This document shows positions 1-31,845 of a stretch of 64,000 nt of DNA, one piece after another. The notes under the pieces are model-generated. The model searched no databases. It saw nothing but the letters and a program-made list of their open reading frames with translations, and was not told where the DNA came from. A program made the translations under genes and the position numbers. The stretch covers positions 1 to 64,000 of the forward strand of contig VXCM01002043.1 in NCBI GenBank assembly GCA_014773175.1. The letters run 5' to 3'. Position 1 is the first letter of the stretch, and each line of letters opens with the position of its first letter. Source of the DNA: Lucifuga dentata. Taxonomy: Eukaryota; Chordata; Actinopteri; Ophidiiformes; Bythitidae.

Positions 1-977
1 TTTATTCGGGCTTGGGACCGGCACAAGGAGGACACTGGCTTGTGCCCCCTTGAGGCTGCATTCCTGAGAGAGAGAAGGTGAAACATAGAAAAATGAAGAC
101 AACTTGATATTTTGATTAAGATTGTTTATACTAATTCTTGATTTCTCCATCTTCCCCAACTTGCAAATACTGCACAAATGTTATTTTTAGTTTTGACAGA
201 TGTCTCCAACAGATGGTTATGGATTGCACAACGCTAGCTTTCAAACCAACAACTGATTTATTACAAGAAAACCAAGCTAAACGGGTGGTAAAAATGTCAC
301 GTGTACATAAAATAACAGGAGATTGGCAGCAAAGGAGGAAAATGCTTGCACCTTATTTTTCTTCAACCATATGTATACTTGTACCAACAGTGGGCAACAG
401 AGACCACCCACTAGTTGTTGATGAGCATCCCACCACAGAAGTGGTAGCCATTGTTGAGGGTGGAACACACACCTCTCTATCCTGTCTATCCATCAATGAC
501 AACATTATCAATGCATCCAATGTCCTATATAATCAGCAACTGTGGTCTCTATCTCGCCTGCGCGTGCCCACGCACGCACGCACACACACACACACACGTA
601 CCTGCCACAAACGTGCATATAATACACTCACTGTCCCTTAACCACACACACAAACACACAGGTCAGCTGACTGATGTCAGAGTGTGTCTTTCTCTTTTCC
701 CTGTGTTAAAGTGAGTCATCTATCCTTCTACAGCTTTATTACAACCTGCAAGGGCAAACACTATCTCTTGCTCACTCTTTCACTCTCAATAGAGGGAGAG
801 AGAGCGAATAATCTCTCTCTCTCTCTCTCTCTCTCTATNACTCTCAATAGAGGGAGAGAGAGCGAATAATCTCTCTCTCTCTCTCTCTCTCTCTATCCCC
901 CTTTTTACTCTTTCCCTCTTGTTCTCTCTTCTCTATAATTATCCTCTATCTCTATCCCCCTATATGTATGTTCTCAA

Positions 978-1021
<44 letters not shown>

Positions 1022-1143
1022 CCCCCTCTACCACGTAGCTCTGAGCATGTGCCAGGGTGGTTAAGCAACTTGATATAAATGTTACAACTTAATGAAATAT
1101 GCAAATGAAAGTGAACAGAATAAAGAGACAGACAGAAAGTTAG

Positions 1144-1144
1144 G

Positions 1145-1209
<65 letters not shown>
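1144..1209. repeat. (TAGA)n microsatellite
   Basis: About 16 near-perfect tetranucleotide units are read directly in the sequence. Long open frames on either strand here only reflect the 12-base periodicity. Confidence 0.95.
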
Positions 1210-2180
1210 GTGATAAAAAAGAAAGATGGCAAAAAGTGAGTCTGAAAGTTAAAAGATATTTAAGAGGTTGTGTTTCTGTAGTGAGAGAGTAAGAAAGCAA
1301 TAGAGGCAGAGACAAAAAAAAAAGAGAAATTTAAAAGACAAGGATGGAGGAAGACGAGTTTGGATGTCAAATATTTGTGCCTGCCTGCTTCTCACAGCTC
1401 AGACAAAGAGCTTGTAGAAAGCTTCAGTTTTGAAGGAGAAAACATGAATAATGCATTGCCAAAACCTCTTATTTTCTAAATTTTAAATGGCTGAATGTTA
1501 TCAAAAAAAAAAAAAAAAAAANAAAAAACTTGATCTGTGAAGCATTGAGAGACTCAAACGCAACACTGAAGCTTGACTCACTTGACTCACAGGAGTTGGT
1601 ACTGGGTCAAAGTTCAACTTATAGATGCACATTTCCACTTTTCTGAATTTGCCAGTGTCCTGCAGAACCCTTTTACCTGCTTACCTTTCAGAAGGTGAAA
1701 CAACAGATTAAACCCCTTTAATTTACTGTGGTAAATTAGCTGTTAAAACAGCAGTTTCATATGAAGCAAAAAAAAAGAAAAAAAAAGCATGTAAATAAGC
1801 ATGTACAGTTGTGGACATGGCAAGGAGTTACTGACAAGCTGGAAAGGCTAAGCTATGGTGATTGAAGATACAAAACTCTGGGCATATGAAAGTTGAGGAG
1901 TTTAGAATGACATCAAAGAGATCATGGAACATCATTCTCCATCTCAAGAAGGTTTAGCAGACAGTTCTTAATAAGGGCAATAAACTTAAGAAATTCCCCA
2001 ACTTAAGAAATTCCTGGAAGCTGGAAGAACCCGACACACATCCTCTGGACAGAGCCTGAAAATTTCTGGGGGTCAGAGCCCATTTCCTTGGTATAAAAGT
2101 CACTTCACTGATGTAGTTGAGATCAGTGGTAGGAAAGGCTAGGTCAAGATTTATCCTAAAAATAATGAAGAATTTGGGTA

Positions 2181-2350
2181 ATGTTGGACTATGGTGGTTG
2201 GCATATCTCTTTATTTGAATCACTCGCTCAGAAAGTTTATTATAAGTTGCTGTTGAAAAGGTCATTTGCTGAATCTCTGGTTCAGGAGGAGCAAAGTGGA
2301 TTCTTCCCTGGTCAACAACAGTGGACCAACTTTTTATCCTCTCACAGTCA
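2181..2350 (+). mobile_element. LINE reverse-transcriptase fragment (degenerate)
   Basis: The + strand reads a short reverse-transcriptase-like stretch containing YGGWHISLF, QKVYYKLLLKR and LVQEEQSGFFPG. These correspond to the NYRGISLL, GKVYSRVL and QEEQCGFRPGR blocks common in fish non-LTR retrotransposons. The frame decays after the GFFPG block. Only about 55 codons survive, so this is a dead 5'- and 3'-truncated fragment. It resembles the same broad kind of LINE as the copy at 39.3-40.3 kb, which lacks this part. The clade is not settled from sequence alone. Confidence 0.6.
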
Positions 2351-2920
2351 CTTCAAAGAAAAGAAGAAGCAAAAACAGTATGAAAATCAAATTGGTAATT
2401 TAAGCTGAGAGGGAGTTTATCAATTCACAGAACAATTTGTTAAGGGGAAACATTGTTAAGGGGAGGATCAGCTAGACGTTTAAGAGTTAAAACAACTAGT
2501 CATCAGTTTCCTATTGATCCCTCCCCAAGGTCTCTTATCCCAACAAAAGCAGACAGGCTCATTACTCTAAAAGACAACCTTAAAGACAGCAAGCACTGAT
2601 AAAACTGGATCAATGCCACTGATCAGTTCCCATGGATAAGCACACAGAACTAGAATAGACAGAAAGGGCATTCTCATTAAATGAAGGCTCTCAAACAGAT
2701 ATTTGGCTGCTTTACAACAACAGAAACACACAAGGTCTAATGTAACCATCCTTTCTACCACAATCTCAGGAGAAACTGTTAACAACTGTGCACACCATCA
2801 TTAAAGTGAATTCATAATCCCTAAAACTGAATTGTTCGTGTACTTTGCCAATACAGGAGAAAGAGATTTGGACTCGCAAAAATATTTCATTTTTATGCAT
2901 GTAATATATATCTACATCTA

Positions 2921-2921
2921 C

Positions 2922-2963
<42 letters not shown>

Positions 2964-2991
2964 ACTTATACATATATATATATATATATAT
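2921..2991. repeat. (TCTA)n followed by (TA)n microsatellite
   Basis: Perfect TCTA units run to about 2964 and a TA tract follows at about 2970-2991. Both are read directly from the sequence. Confidence 0.95.
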
Positions 2992-3423
2992 TTGCAAAAA
3001 CTTGTTCAACATTATAAAAGTTAGTTATGAGCACTGTGTACTTTCAAAATGTGTGTACTGTCTTTCTTGGGTACAATGCAAAACTGGGTCCCTTTGATGA
3101 CCTAAATGGCTTCAAATGGGATTTTGGGATGTTCTGGCATCTAGAACAATATAACTCACTTATTTAATTTCAACATAATCTCCTTCCAATTTAACAAACA
3201 TCTGCCAACAATAGACATTTTATCCCACTTTCAAACAGTTTCAAACAAGTCTTTTTCTTGCCTATCCAAAAACACATAAATACATTCATTACATCTGTTG
3301 AGTAGGGTAGGTGCTGAACTAGTTCAAATCCACAATCAAACAGCCAGAGAGAACATAATCACTGCATGCTGACCTAGTTTGTTCATACAGCGTACAGCTG
3401 ATATATAAAAACACCCAAAGACT

Positions 3424-3428
<5 letters not shown>

Positions 3429-3472
<44 letters not shown>
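3429..3472. repeat. (AAAT)n microsatellite
   Basis: About 11 AAAT units lie directly upstream of the MITE at 3481. Confidence 0.95.
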
Positions 3473-3475
<3 letters not shown>

Positions 3476-3480
3476 CCTTA

Positions 3481-4173
3481 TGCTGCGTTAGGCAGACCTC
3501 GGAACTCGGATTTTTCCGACTTCTTATTTGGAAAAATGCGTTGGAAAGGCATTTGAAGTCCGAGCTCCGACTGGGAAACTGGGACCAAAATAATCTACCC
3601 CCACCTCACGATTATGACGTCACTCAACACGGCTGCGCCCGTGGAAGCGATCGAGCTTTGTGAATGGAAATGATCAGGTAACAGACGAATAAAGTATTTT
3701 TCTTACGTGACATTGAAATAAAAAAGTCAAAATATATCGCCAAGTTAACTATCTAGTGTATAATAACTGTTTGCCATTGATACGTAAGTGTAAATAATTT
3801 CAGAANTTAACTATCTAGTGTATAATAACTGTTTGCCATTGATACGTAAGTGTAAATAATTTCAGAATATTATGTCTGCACAAATTTAATGCCCAGTGTG
3901 ATTAATATCATTGTAACACAACCAAACAGTCCTGAAATCTAACCTTATTTTACTTAGCATTTACTACTAAGTTTATTTAATCTTACAGTATTCATTGGTG
4001 TTCAGCCATGCTTTTTTGTTTACATTTGGCTGGAACGGTTTGAGGTCGGAAGTTGGAAATTCNTGGTGTTCAGCCATGCTTTTTTGTTTACATTTGGCTG
4101 GAACGGTTTGAGGTCGGAAGTTGGAAATTCCGACTGGGAAAAATCCGACTTCCGAGGTCAGTCGAACGCAGCA
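3481..4173. mobile_element. Non-autonomous DNA transposon (MITE), PIF/Harbinger-like
   Basis: The ends form terminal inverted repeats. The left end reads TGCTGCGTT, then GACCTCGGAACTCGGATTTT. The reverse complement of the right end reads TGCTGCGTT, then GACCTCGGAAGTCGGATTTT. Both ends are flanked by TTA (3478-3480 and 4174-4176), a 3-bp duplication of the TWA type typical of PIF/Harbinger elements. No transposase frame is present. The assembled length of 693 bp includes two false overlaps (around 3806 and 4063); the true element should be about 563 bp. The superfamily call rests mainly on the TTA flanks. Confidence 0.65.
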
Positions 4174-4537
4174 TTATACAGTATGTCAGGCTCAGAACTT
4201 TTCAATCACCCTCCACATAAGCAGTCCTGCTTGTAATAGAACCATAATTGACCAATAGTTGTACACTAAAATGAATGGCTTTCTTAGCCTTCGTTATATG
4301 TTTTTTTTTTTTGTTTGTTTTACAGATTTCTGTACAGTAAAACAGGAAGCTTACAGTAAATGAATCATTCTGCCACCTTGTCCACAGCACGGAAAGCTGT
4401 TCTGGGCGGGTAGTCTGGCTCTACTTTCACTTCCTTTTCTTTTAGGACACTACGCCTGGATCACACCAGCAACAGGCATGCTACTCCATTGCTGAAGTAA
4501 ACTTTTTATACGCTTCTAGTCCCTTTTTTCTCTCGAC
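4174..4537 (+). promoter_or_regulatory. dgat1: Probable dgat1 promoter and 5' UTR
   Basis: This is the unique sequence between the MITE and the dgat1 start codon. It becomes GC-richer toward the ATG and has no TATA box at a convincing spacing. The exact transcription start cannot be read. The ATG at 4538 has G at -3 and G at +4, a good vertebrate initiation context. Confidence 0.4.
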
Positions 4538-24108
<19,571 letters not shown>

Positions 24109-24970
24109 CATGAACATGCGCACGCACACACACACACACAAACACAATTTTGGCCAGGATATGTTGATCACATCAGTAATGTAGCTCAGCATGTTTACAT
24201 TAGCCATCTTGGCCTGCTGGAAATGCTGGGGTTTTGTATACTAATGCAGCATCTCCCTCAGGTAATTTAACTTCTATTCTCTAGTTAAAACTTTTGATGG
24301 CTTAAAGTCCTAAAAAGATGAACTGTGGTCACATTTTTTTCCTTTTGATTGAATGCATCTGTCATGTTAGATTTTAGATATTTATTCTGTTTTACTGCCA
24401 TTCTATTTCTTGTTCTCTTTTTGTAAAATGGAGCAAAACCTGTGTAAACAAGTAAAGAAAATAATGGTACTATTTATGCCAGTGTGTTTTTGGTAGAGAT
24501 AAACTTCAGGGTGTAGCATAGCTGAAGTGACAGCATGTTGTGTCATTGCATTTATCAAATGTTGACAATATGATTAAGTGCCTTGGTCAAACTATGATAT
24601 ATGTAATACAGTTTAGTTTGTGTTTCTTCCTTATTTTTATGTTAACTGAAGGGGTTTTACAGTAATATGGACATGTCAAGAAATATGAATGTATGCTAAT
24701 AATTATATAATAATAATTGATGTATTTTTCTATCAGGTTTTACTTTGCCAGTAGCAGCGTGAAAGTATCCGGCAGCATATCTATGTTTTTATACCTGAAA
24801 TGCTGTAAATGGAGCACAAATCCTTGCTGGACTTTACATTTTTCTTTTAGATCTCATATGTGCGTGGGTCATTTTGTGACTATGTATGTCAGAATTTAGA
24901 TTTAGTTTTCATGTGAGGAATCATGACATTTTTTAGTAGATGTTTAAATAAAGAATGAAACTGAAAAATG
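24109..24970 (+). other. dgat1: dgat1 3' UTR (inferred)
   Basis: Sequence after the stop codon runs to an AATAAA polyadenylation signal at 24947-24952. No competing gene lies in between. The exact cleavage site cannot be read. Confidence 0.6.
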
Positions 24971-26214
24971 AAAACTACCTGAAAAGTGATCTGTTCTTAA
25001 TGTCATTGACAAAACTGAAATGACATAACAGGTTTTCTTACTTTCTTGTAACTAACATGTGTGAGGCCATATTTTTCAAGTTAGATAAAAATGGACATAA
25101 ATGGGTTTTTAAAAAGTTTTCCCATGACAGTTAAATGGAAAGTGAGATGGAAAAAAATCTTAATTGCTGCACACTTGAAATGAAGTAAAGCTGACGCAAT
25201 AGCTATATCAGAAAAGCAGGCACACACATTGATTTATTGATATCTTGTGGTCCATCCTGCATTTGCTGTCCCACATGTAGGGTTAAGTTATCAAGACAGC
25301 CAACTTTTAGGTGTAGGATAGATTCCTTGATTTGTGTACAGGTAAGAGGGTTGCGAATATTATGCAATACGAGACAAGCAAACAACGTCCAAAACCTGAA
25401 GGAACTGTAATAATGCCGCTCTTAATAAATAAACAAAATAGGAGGTAGTTATTTTTTATTAGCTATAGTTCTTGAGAACGAAATCCTGAAAACCATCCCT
25501 GTTATACTGTACCTTCTAAAAATTCCCTAAATCGAGATGTTTCACACATAATTCACTTTAATCCACATTTAACGTACTAGTCTACAGTGGACCTGTATGG
25601 ATTTTTAGCAGAGCTAAGCCTGTGAGCTGACAAAACTGAAAATGAAAGCAGGGGTTTGCAATCTACATTTATATTTGACATTAATGGTCATTTCACAGCA
25701 ATGCATGCAGAACAGTAATTGGAACCTTTAATGATCTGTGAATGTAGCCTTTTTGTCAGTTTTGCTGTAGAAGGCAGGACCTCTCCCCTTTATTCCTTTC
25801 CTGGTGATTCTTCTTCATTCTTTGATCACAGAAATCAGGTCACTTGTACAGCTTACACTCCTAGCTAATGTTGCTTATAATTTTGCAATGCTTATAACAC
25901 TGGCTATCCTTACTGACTCATTGCAGGTCAGTTCATACAAGAAAATCAGCTAAACCTTTGATCCTAAAAGCAATACATTTATTGTGACTATAAACTGTCT
26001 CCATACAAAGTCAGTATTAATCCTACTGGAGCATTAACTTCCAGTCACAGACATTTACCACACCACTTGTAAAATTACTAAACACCATCATTAATCAGTG
26101 ATATTTATCATTGTGAAACTACCTACCAGGCTTAATATGAAAATCCAGACAAAGACAAACATCATTTTACCACTTTGCTTCTCGGCAGCTTTAGGGCAGA
26201 CAAGCATTTCACAA

Positions 26215-26250
<36 letters not shown>

Positions 26251-26605
26251 ACAGAGAGAGAGAGAGATTTGAAGCATTGATGTGAGGAAAGGCCTTTGAA
26301 CCTGTGTTTTGTCAGGCTGACAGCAGATTAAACAGCGTGTCTAAGGAAAATTTGAATGTTTCTGTATGTGCATTGTCAGCATGAGCTTAGATTAAACAAT
26401 CATCAATTCAGATTATGGTGTCAAACGGGATATGGCTTTATATACATGATATAAAGAATTACCTCACACTAAAAGTTCAACCTTTGTAACTGTTATTTTT
26501 ACCTCAAAAAAGGGACTTATCATCTTTTGACCCAAAGAGGGTCAAACTGGTCCAGGACCCAGATGTGTGTGTGTGTGTGTGTCTGTTTGTGTGTGTGTGT
26601 TTATC

Positions 26606-26606
<1 letters not shown>

Positions 26607-26668
<62 letters not shown>
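26607..26668. repeat. (AGAT)n microsatellite
   Basis: About 15 perfect tetranucleotide units, preceded by a GT-rich stretch. Confidence 0.95.
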
Positions 26669-26669
<1 letters not shown>

Positions 26670-27391
26670 GTGGGGAATTTATTTTAATTTATTTAATTTA
26701 ATTTAGTTTTAGGAAATACAGTATGATAAAGAATAATAGGGCACTTGTTTGGTAAGTGGCACAAGCCTTAGATATTGCACAACAGTAGTCTCAAAGAAAC
26801 AAATCTTTTTTCTTTTTGTTTTTTAAATTTTTTATTTTTTTAGCTGTCATCACATTGTAACAAGCCTGCTGGGAAACCTTCTTTAGGGGTCATTTAACTG
26901 ACAGCTGCACAATTAAAGTCTCACTGTGGTAAACATAAATAGAAGGGAGTTAGTTTGCCAGCAATGTGTTTCATTGCATCTTAACAAAACTGATATATGT
27001 AATATTTTTACAAGCAATCAATTCCTAAAATTCCCCTTCATAACTCCCATCGCCTTGAAAAAAACAAATACTGTTGCCAAAAAGTGAGCAGAGTTTTTAT
27101 TTTAGTAATCCTCCATCCATCCTGCTCTCATTCCTGAGAAACGAAGCTCATGAGGGGATGGAGAGAATGGAGTAAAAAAGTGCAGAAAAACCTCGTCATC
27201 TCTGGTCTGTCATCATATTCAGGCTGTTCCTCACATAAACAAAGCTTCCCAGTTCCCTTGGTCATACTGAGTCACACACTGATGCATCCATTCTCATGCA
27301 CACGTCACATACGTGATGATCCATTTGTCATTCCTACACCTGTACACATGAACAGACATGTTTTGTCTTTGTCTTTTTCTTTGTCTCATTC

Positions 27392-27396
<5 letters not shown>

Positions 27397-27440
<44 letters not shown>
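27397..27440. repeat. (AC)n microsatellite
   Basis: About 22 AC units immediately upstream of the possible orphan exon at 27467. Confidence 0.95.
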
Positions 27441-27443
<3 letters not shown>

Positions 27444-27466
27444 TCTCTTTTCTGCTCATCCTCAGT

Positions 27467-27541
27467 AACAGGTTGATCCATGGTTTCTCTCCCGACATCC
27501 GTTATTCCGGATCTTTCCAGGAGAATGATGTCAAGCTGTGA
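27467..27541 (+). CDS. Possible orphan terminal exon (unassigned)
   Basis: A pyrimidine-rich stretch and TCCTCAG acceptor (27460-27466) precede a frame reading NRLIHGF then SPDIRYSGSFQENDVKL and a TGA stop, entered in phase 2. An ATTAAA lies about 165 bp downstream. I do not recognise the peptide. It cannot be an alternative last exon of dgat1, because dgat1 exon 16 ends in phase 0. No upstream exon was found between 24.1 and 27.4 kb. It may be chance. Confidence 0.2.
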   Translation, partial: NRLIHGFSPDIRYSGSFQENDVKL

Positions 27542-27944
27542 CTGATGATGATCCTCTAGACAGGAAACCAGAAGACAAAAACCTGTCCCATTCTGGAGGA
27601 TGGATGGACTTTAGGTCCAGGAATAAGTTATAAAGAGACAGACTGAGCTTTACACTTAAAGCTTTTAGTCAGGCATGTTAGATAAACATACATTTTAATG
27701 ATACATTAAATATTCACCCCAATTCCATATTTTCATTTAGGGGTCAGTATTGAAACCTTTCGATGCTTTAATATGCAAAAACAAAAAAACAAACAAACAA
27801 ACAAACAACAACAAAATCCCACATTGATTCACTTCTATTCTTCTTGCTGAAGCACTGCTGTGCACATTGAGCAAAAACAGCGTGTTTCAGGTACTGACTC
27901 TTTAATAACCCTCTCAAAAAAAAAAAAAAAAAAAAAAAAAAAAA

Positions 27945-28121
27945 GCCAGCTGTGTTCTGACTGGCCAGCTGAATCAGGCCTGAGCTGGTGACTCCCACAG
28001 TTTGCAAAATGTGGATACTGGACAAACCCTGACTTGCTAGCCTCATACTTTGTGGGTGTGTCTAACCAAACTTGTGGGTCGTGTAAATTTTGATGTAAAC
28101 ACGTTATAAAAGTAAAGGGTT
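27945..28121 (+). repeat. Dispersed repeat copy A (inverted partner at 33.6 kb)
   Basis: It shares TGGGTGTGTCTAACCA, TTGATGTAAACA and TTCTGA[CT]TGG blocks, in the same order, with the reverse complement of 33553-33730. Divergence is considerable, so these are two old copies of one repeat family. The family is not named. Confidence 0.6.
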
Positions 28122-29726
28122 TGATTTGGGTGCATTTGTTTTTGTTTGAACCTCAAATTTTGCAACTGTAAAATCGTCAATGTTCAATACATATACACTG
28201 CTGTACTAGACTATAATCACAAAAAAAGCATAATTTGTCCCCTTGTACCCCCTTTTGTCCCCCTTTTTTAGCGTTTGACTTGCAAGTAAACACTGTATGC
28301 TTCCTTTGCATATAATACATATATAAATTGCTTGTGAACAGCATTTACGATACAGTCGTTCATTCCTCCATTTGCCAGCTAGCCAGAAAATAAGCATGTA
28401 TCACTCTGTCACAGCAGGAAATGGATGGGAAATCATTCTTGCTGAAAACACTTTGTTTTAGTGTTATGCACCTCAGATACACTTCCTGGGCTTACACGTC
28501 ATTTTCCTGTTGAGAACATTTTCTCAAAAATTCAGTGTAGATGGATGCTTTCTGTGCTCTCTGATTTGACAGGGAAGCTATACAGACGTGTCCCACTATG
28601 TTCCATTCTGTTATTCTTCTGTTATCACCTCCAGTAGCACTTGTGAAAAATACATCAAGTCATTTAATTTTTTATTTCAAGTTTGTTAATTTCAGTGCAA
28701 CTGACAAACAAATTTAATTATCTGGAGAGAAATTGTTTCCCCACATCAAAATGACATTAATTATTTCAGTTTTTACTATTTTTAAAGAAAGAAAATGTCA
28801 GGATGAAGAAAAAGATCAAATTACTTGTTAAGCCTATGCCTATGTAGTTTGTGTTTAACAGAGTGATGACAAGCTCTGTTCAGGTTCAAGCTTCTGAGTT
28901 TATTATTAATATATCATAGTGAAGTTACACAAGGACAGTTGTATTACAAAAAAAAAAAAATAAATAAATCTTTTAAGCTTAAACCTGCATATTCCTGACA
29001 ATTCCATATAGTCATGATTGTAGGAGTTTGAGTTGACAAAGAGAAACTTTTATTCATCATGTTTTCTGGGACCAATCAGTGTTTTCTATCATAGTCACCC
29101 TCTCCATATTTCCAGGTTATTCTCAAATATCACTTCTCATATTCAAATTCATCAGAAAATACAGATTGCAGTAAGCCTAGCTCCCTTCCACAAGTTCCCT
29201 TACCTACACTAATTTATTCATCTTACATAAGGGAATAGAAAAGCATCAAAAATGTAACACAACAGGGTAATTCAGGGATTCATTCTTTTATCATCAACTT
29301 CTCATTCAGTAGTAAATATTATGTGTCAAATATTTTTGGTTTGGAATTTTTCATATTCACTTAAATGCCACTTTTGAGGATACCAGAACTTTCTAATTAT
29401 CAGTGATGTGTTTTTCATAGTGATTGCAACCAGATTACTTGAATGTATCATTGCTTGGATGTCCATAACAAAAAAGATAATGAAAGAAAAGAAATAAAAT
29501 GTAAGGAAGTAAGATGATCAAATGTGCTTTTTAGCAATGTTAAAGTAAAGCTTATGCTATCATTAGTATTAGCATTTGATCTGATGTGTAAAAAACCTAA
29601 ACTAAACCTACATCCTACTTAGGAAATCATATGTCCTATGTTTTGTCTTGAGATGTGTTGTGCATTTAGTGTCTCTGATGTTATGTACCAATACCAATTC
29701 TATGAGCACAGGCTCAACCACTGAAC

Positions 29727-30080
29727 ATGCACTGTAGGTTTGACACTAAAATATGCAGGATACATAAATCCAGCTCCCTAACCTCTGTGAAAACCAATTC
29801 CTGCATTGCTAAGTGGGAGGTATTGTCAGTCAACAGGGTACCATACACAGGTCATGATAACAGTATGGTTCTGGGCATTCCCATAATAAATGCAGTATGC
29901 CAGAATTTCCATTGTCTAGTCATAGTTTGTGCAAGATGTGTGGATGTACATTGCTCTGCAGAGGAGAGATGTCATATTAAACCTGTTACAGTGAGACATC
30001 TGTGTGAAGTAGAGCTACAAATTTACTACAAATGGCAGCTAAGATTGCACAACAGTGGACCAATCATGTGGACTGTGTGA
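29727..30080 (+). other. 117-codon open frame, no recognised similarity
   Basis: The frame is uninterrupted in an AT-rich region and is followed by AATAAA near 30113. It is rich in Cys and His late in the frame but has no signal peptide, domain or splice context that I recognise. It could be chance or an eroded retroelement; no function is proposed. Confidence 0.15.
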
Positions 30081-30383
30081 TGGAAATTCTGAAATATAAG
30101 AGTACTTTGCAGAATAAATCGATGAGATAGATATAGTCTTTTCTGAGTGAATTTATTATAAGTCTTACTTCTTGCAAGGAGGACACAAATGAACACAGAG
30201 ATCACCAGTCTCTACACCCAAATGTGTGCCGATGGTGAGTTGTACACAATATTTATACGTTTCAAGACACATTGTCTCAAGATGCATTCAACACTTGGTG
30301 AGGGAGGGTGAAGATTCACAGGAATGTTCTAAGGTCATTAAAAGCTTAGTCTAAACGAGGTCCCCTATGGCATAGTCTAAACA

Positions 30384-30430
30384 AGCATATCAAGCATATC
30401 AAGCATATCAAGCATATCAAGCATATCAAG
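30384..30430. repeat. 9-bp tandem repeat (AAGCATATC x5)
   Basis: Five consecutive perfect AAGCATATC units. The period is a multiple of three, so the minus strand shows a spurious repeated-peptide frame. Confidence 0.95.
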
Positions 30431-31814
30431 TGTGGAGACACTGCAGGGACACCAGTCATAATTTTTGTGCTATGCCAGTCCCTGGGGAAGGTCACCCCGA
30501 GGCAACATTCCTTCATGTTTGACCCAAGGCCTGACCAGAACACCACAATACCTTATGTTGACCAGAGGCTTGACCGATGCACACCGGGTGCACAGGCCAT
30601 GAGAAGAGACACCTATGCATGAAACATATGAAATCCCCATCACAACTGCTACACTGTAGACATCCTGTCTTCATTTGATGAGAAAGACCCTACAGAACCT
30701 ACATCATTCACTCGTCAGTCATTTTAAACTCATATTATATTTAAAGGTATGACAGCATGAAAAGTGACTGTATGGTGAGTTAACATTTACATTGTCCTAC
30801 ATAGTAAATCACATAGTTAATGCATGAGTTGATGTGCTTGTGAACTTGTGTGCCTGAGCAGATGTGGTATGTGCATATTTTGTACATGTGTCTTCTGGCA
30901 TTGGTGTGTATGTGTGTATACTGTACATGTACATGCATATGTGTGTTTGTGTGTGTGTGTCACAGCAGAATGTAAACACATACTAACACTTCCTGTCTGA
31001 AGAGTAGACTGAGAGATGAGATTTAAAGCAAGAGGAAGGGAAGTAAAAAGGCAAAAGCATTGACAGGAGGGAGGGAAAGAGAAGAAAAAGAAGAGAGAAG
31101 AAAGAGGCAGCGAAGGGAGAGAGGCAGAAGAAGATCTGAAGTCTGAGGATGTTGACAGAGAAAAAACTAAATGATAAAATAATACAATTTGGAGATAAAC
31201 CTCTTGATGAATAGACTGGAAGAAGCGTGTTGAATTACTACAGCCAATGGACATGAAGGGAAATGCAAAATAAAGACAGAAGTGACAGACATTCTCATTC
31301 AGAGCTGTTCCTGACAGAAAACAGACATAAGTGGATGCCAGTCTTCAAAGAGGATGCAAGAGTGCAAAGTCAATGCAGGTTACATTGAAATGACCCAGCA
31401 TCAAGTGGTTTAACACTGACCAAGGATTTGGACACTGAGGACGCTGAGGACACTATCAGACGGAGCTGACTAATGCAGAGTTAGGAATAAGGACAATACA
31501 GAAAACAAGGTTTTACTTTTTTTTTTTTTTTTTTTTTGACAAGGCACTTTTGTATTTAGAGGTAAGTTGTTGTCTTATAAGTACCCAGCCAGGGTCAACA
31601 CAGCATACAACGACACAGGACACTGATTAGCTCCTGTCACAAGTACAATTATCCTACAAAATGTCAGAGGAAACATCCTCTTTGCATCAAGTCTGATGTC
31701 CTGTTAAAACCTCATTAGCTATGAAGGCAAAGAGTATTATTTGATGAGAGATTTTTTTTAAGTAATATTTCAGACAATTGATATTTCAGCATAACCTTTA
31801 TTTTGACATTTCTT

Positions 31815-31845
31815 CTCCCCTGCAGCAAAACAAGCTGCAGGGGAG
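31815..31845. repeat. GC-rich perfect hairpin, 12-bp arms, 7-nt loop
   Basis: CTCCCCTGCAGC, then AAAACAA, then the exact reverse complement. It stands out as a GC-rich island in AT-rich intergenic DNA. Confidence 0.95.

Larger units (their letters stand above)
1..3480. other. Repeat-rich intergenic DNA upstream of dgat1, no gene seen
   Basis: No exon with recognisable protein similarity and flanking splice sites was found apart from a LINE remnant near 2.2 kb. The stretch holds CT repeats (811-1017), a TAGA tract (1144-1209), a TATC/TA tract (2921-2991), an AAAT tract (3429-3472) and poly-A joins. The first 80 bases look like a dispersed fish repeat, but I cannot name it. Open frames here come mostly from the simple repeats. 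Confidence 0.6.

Noticed and set aside
27467..27541. Alternative last exon of dgat1
   Set aside because: The candidate needs phase 2 at its acceptor, while dgat1 exon 16 ends in phase 0. The canonical exon 17 with its conserved HDYYVL end is present at 23959-24108.
30384..30430. CRISPR-like short repeats
   Set aside because: The units are contiguous 9-mers with no spacers, in a vertebrate genome; this is a simple tandem repeat.
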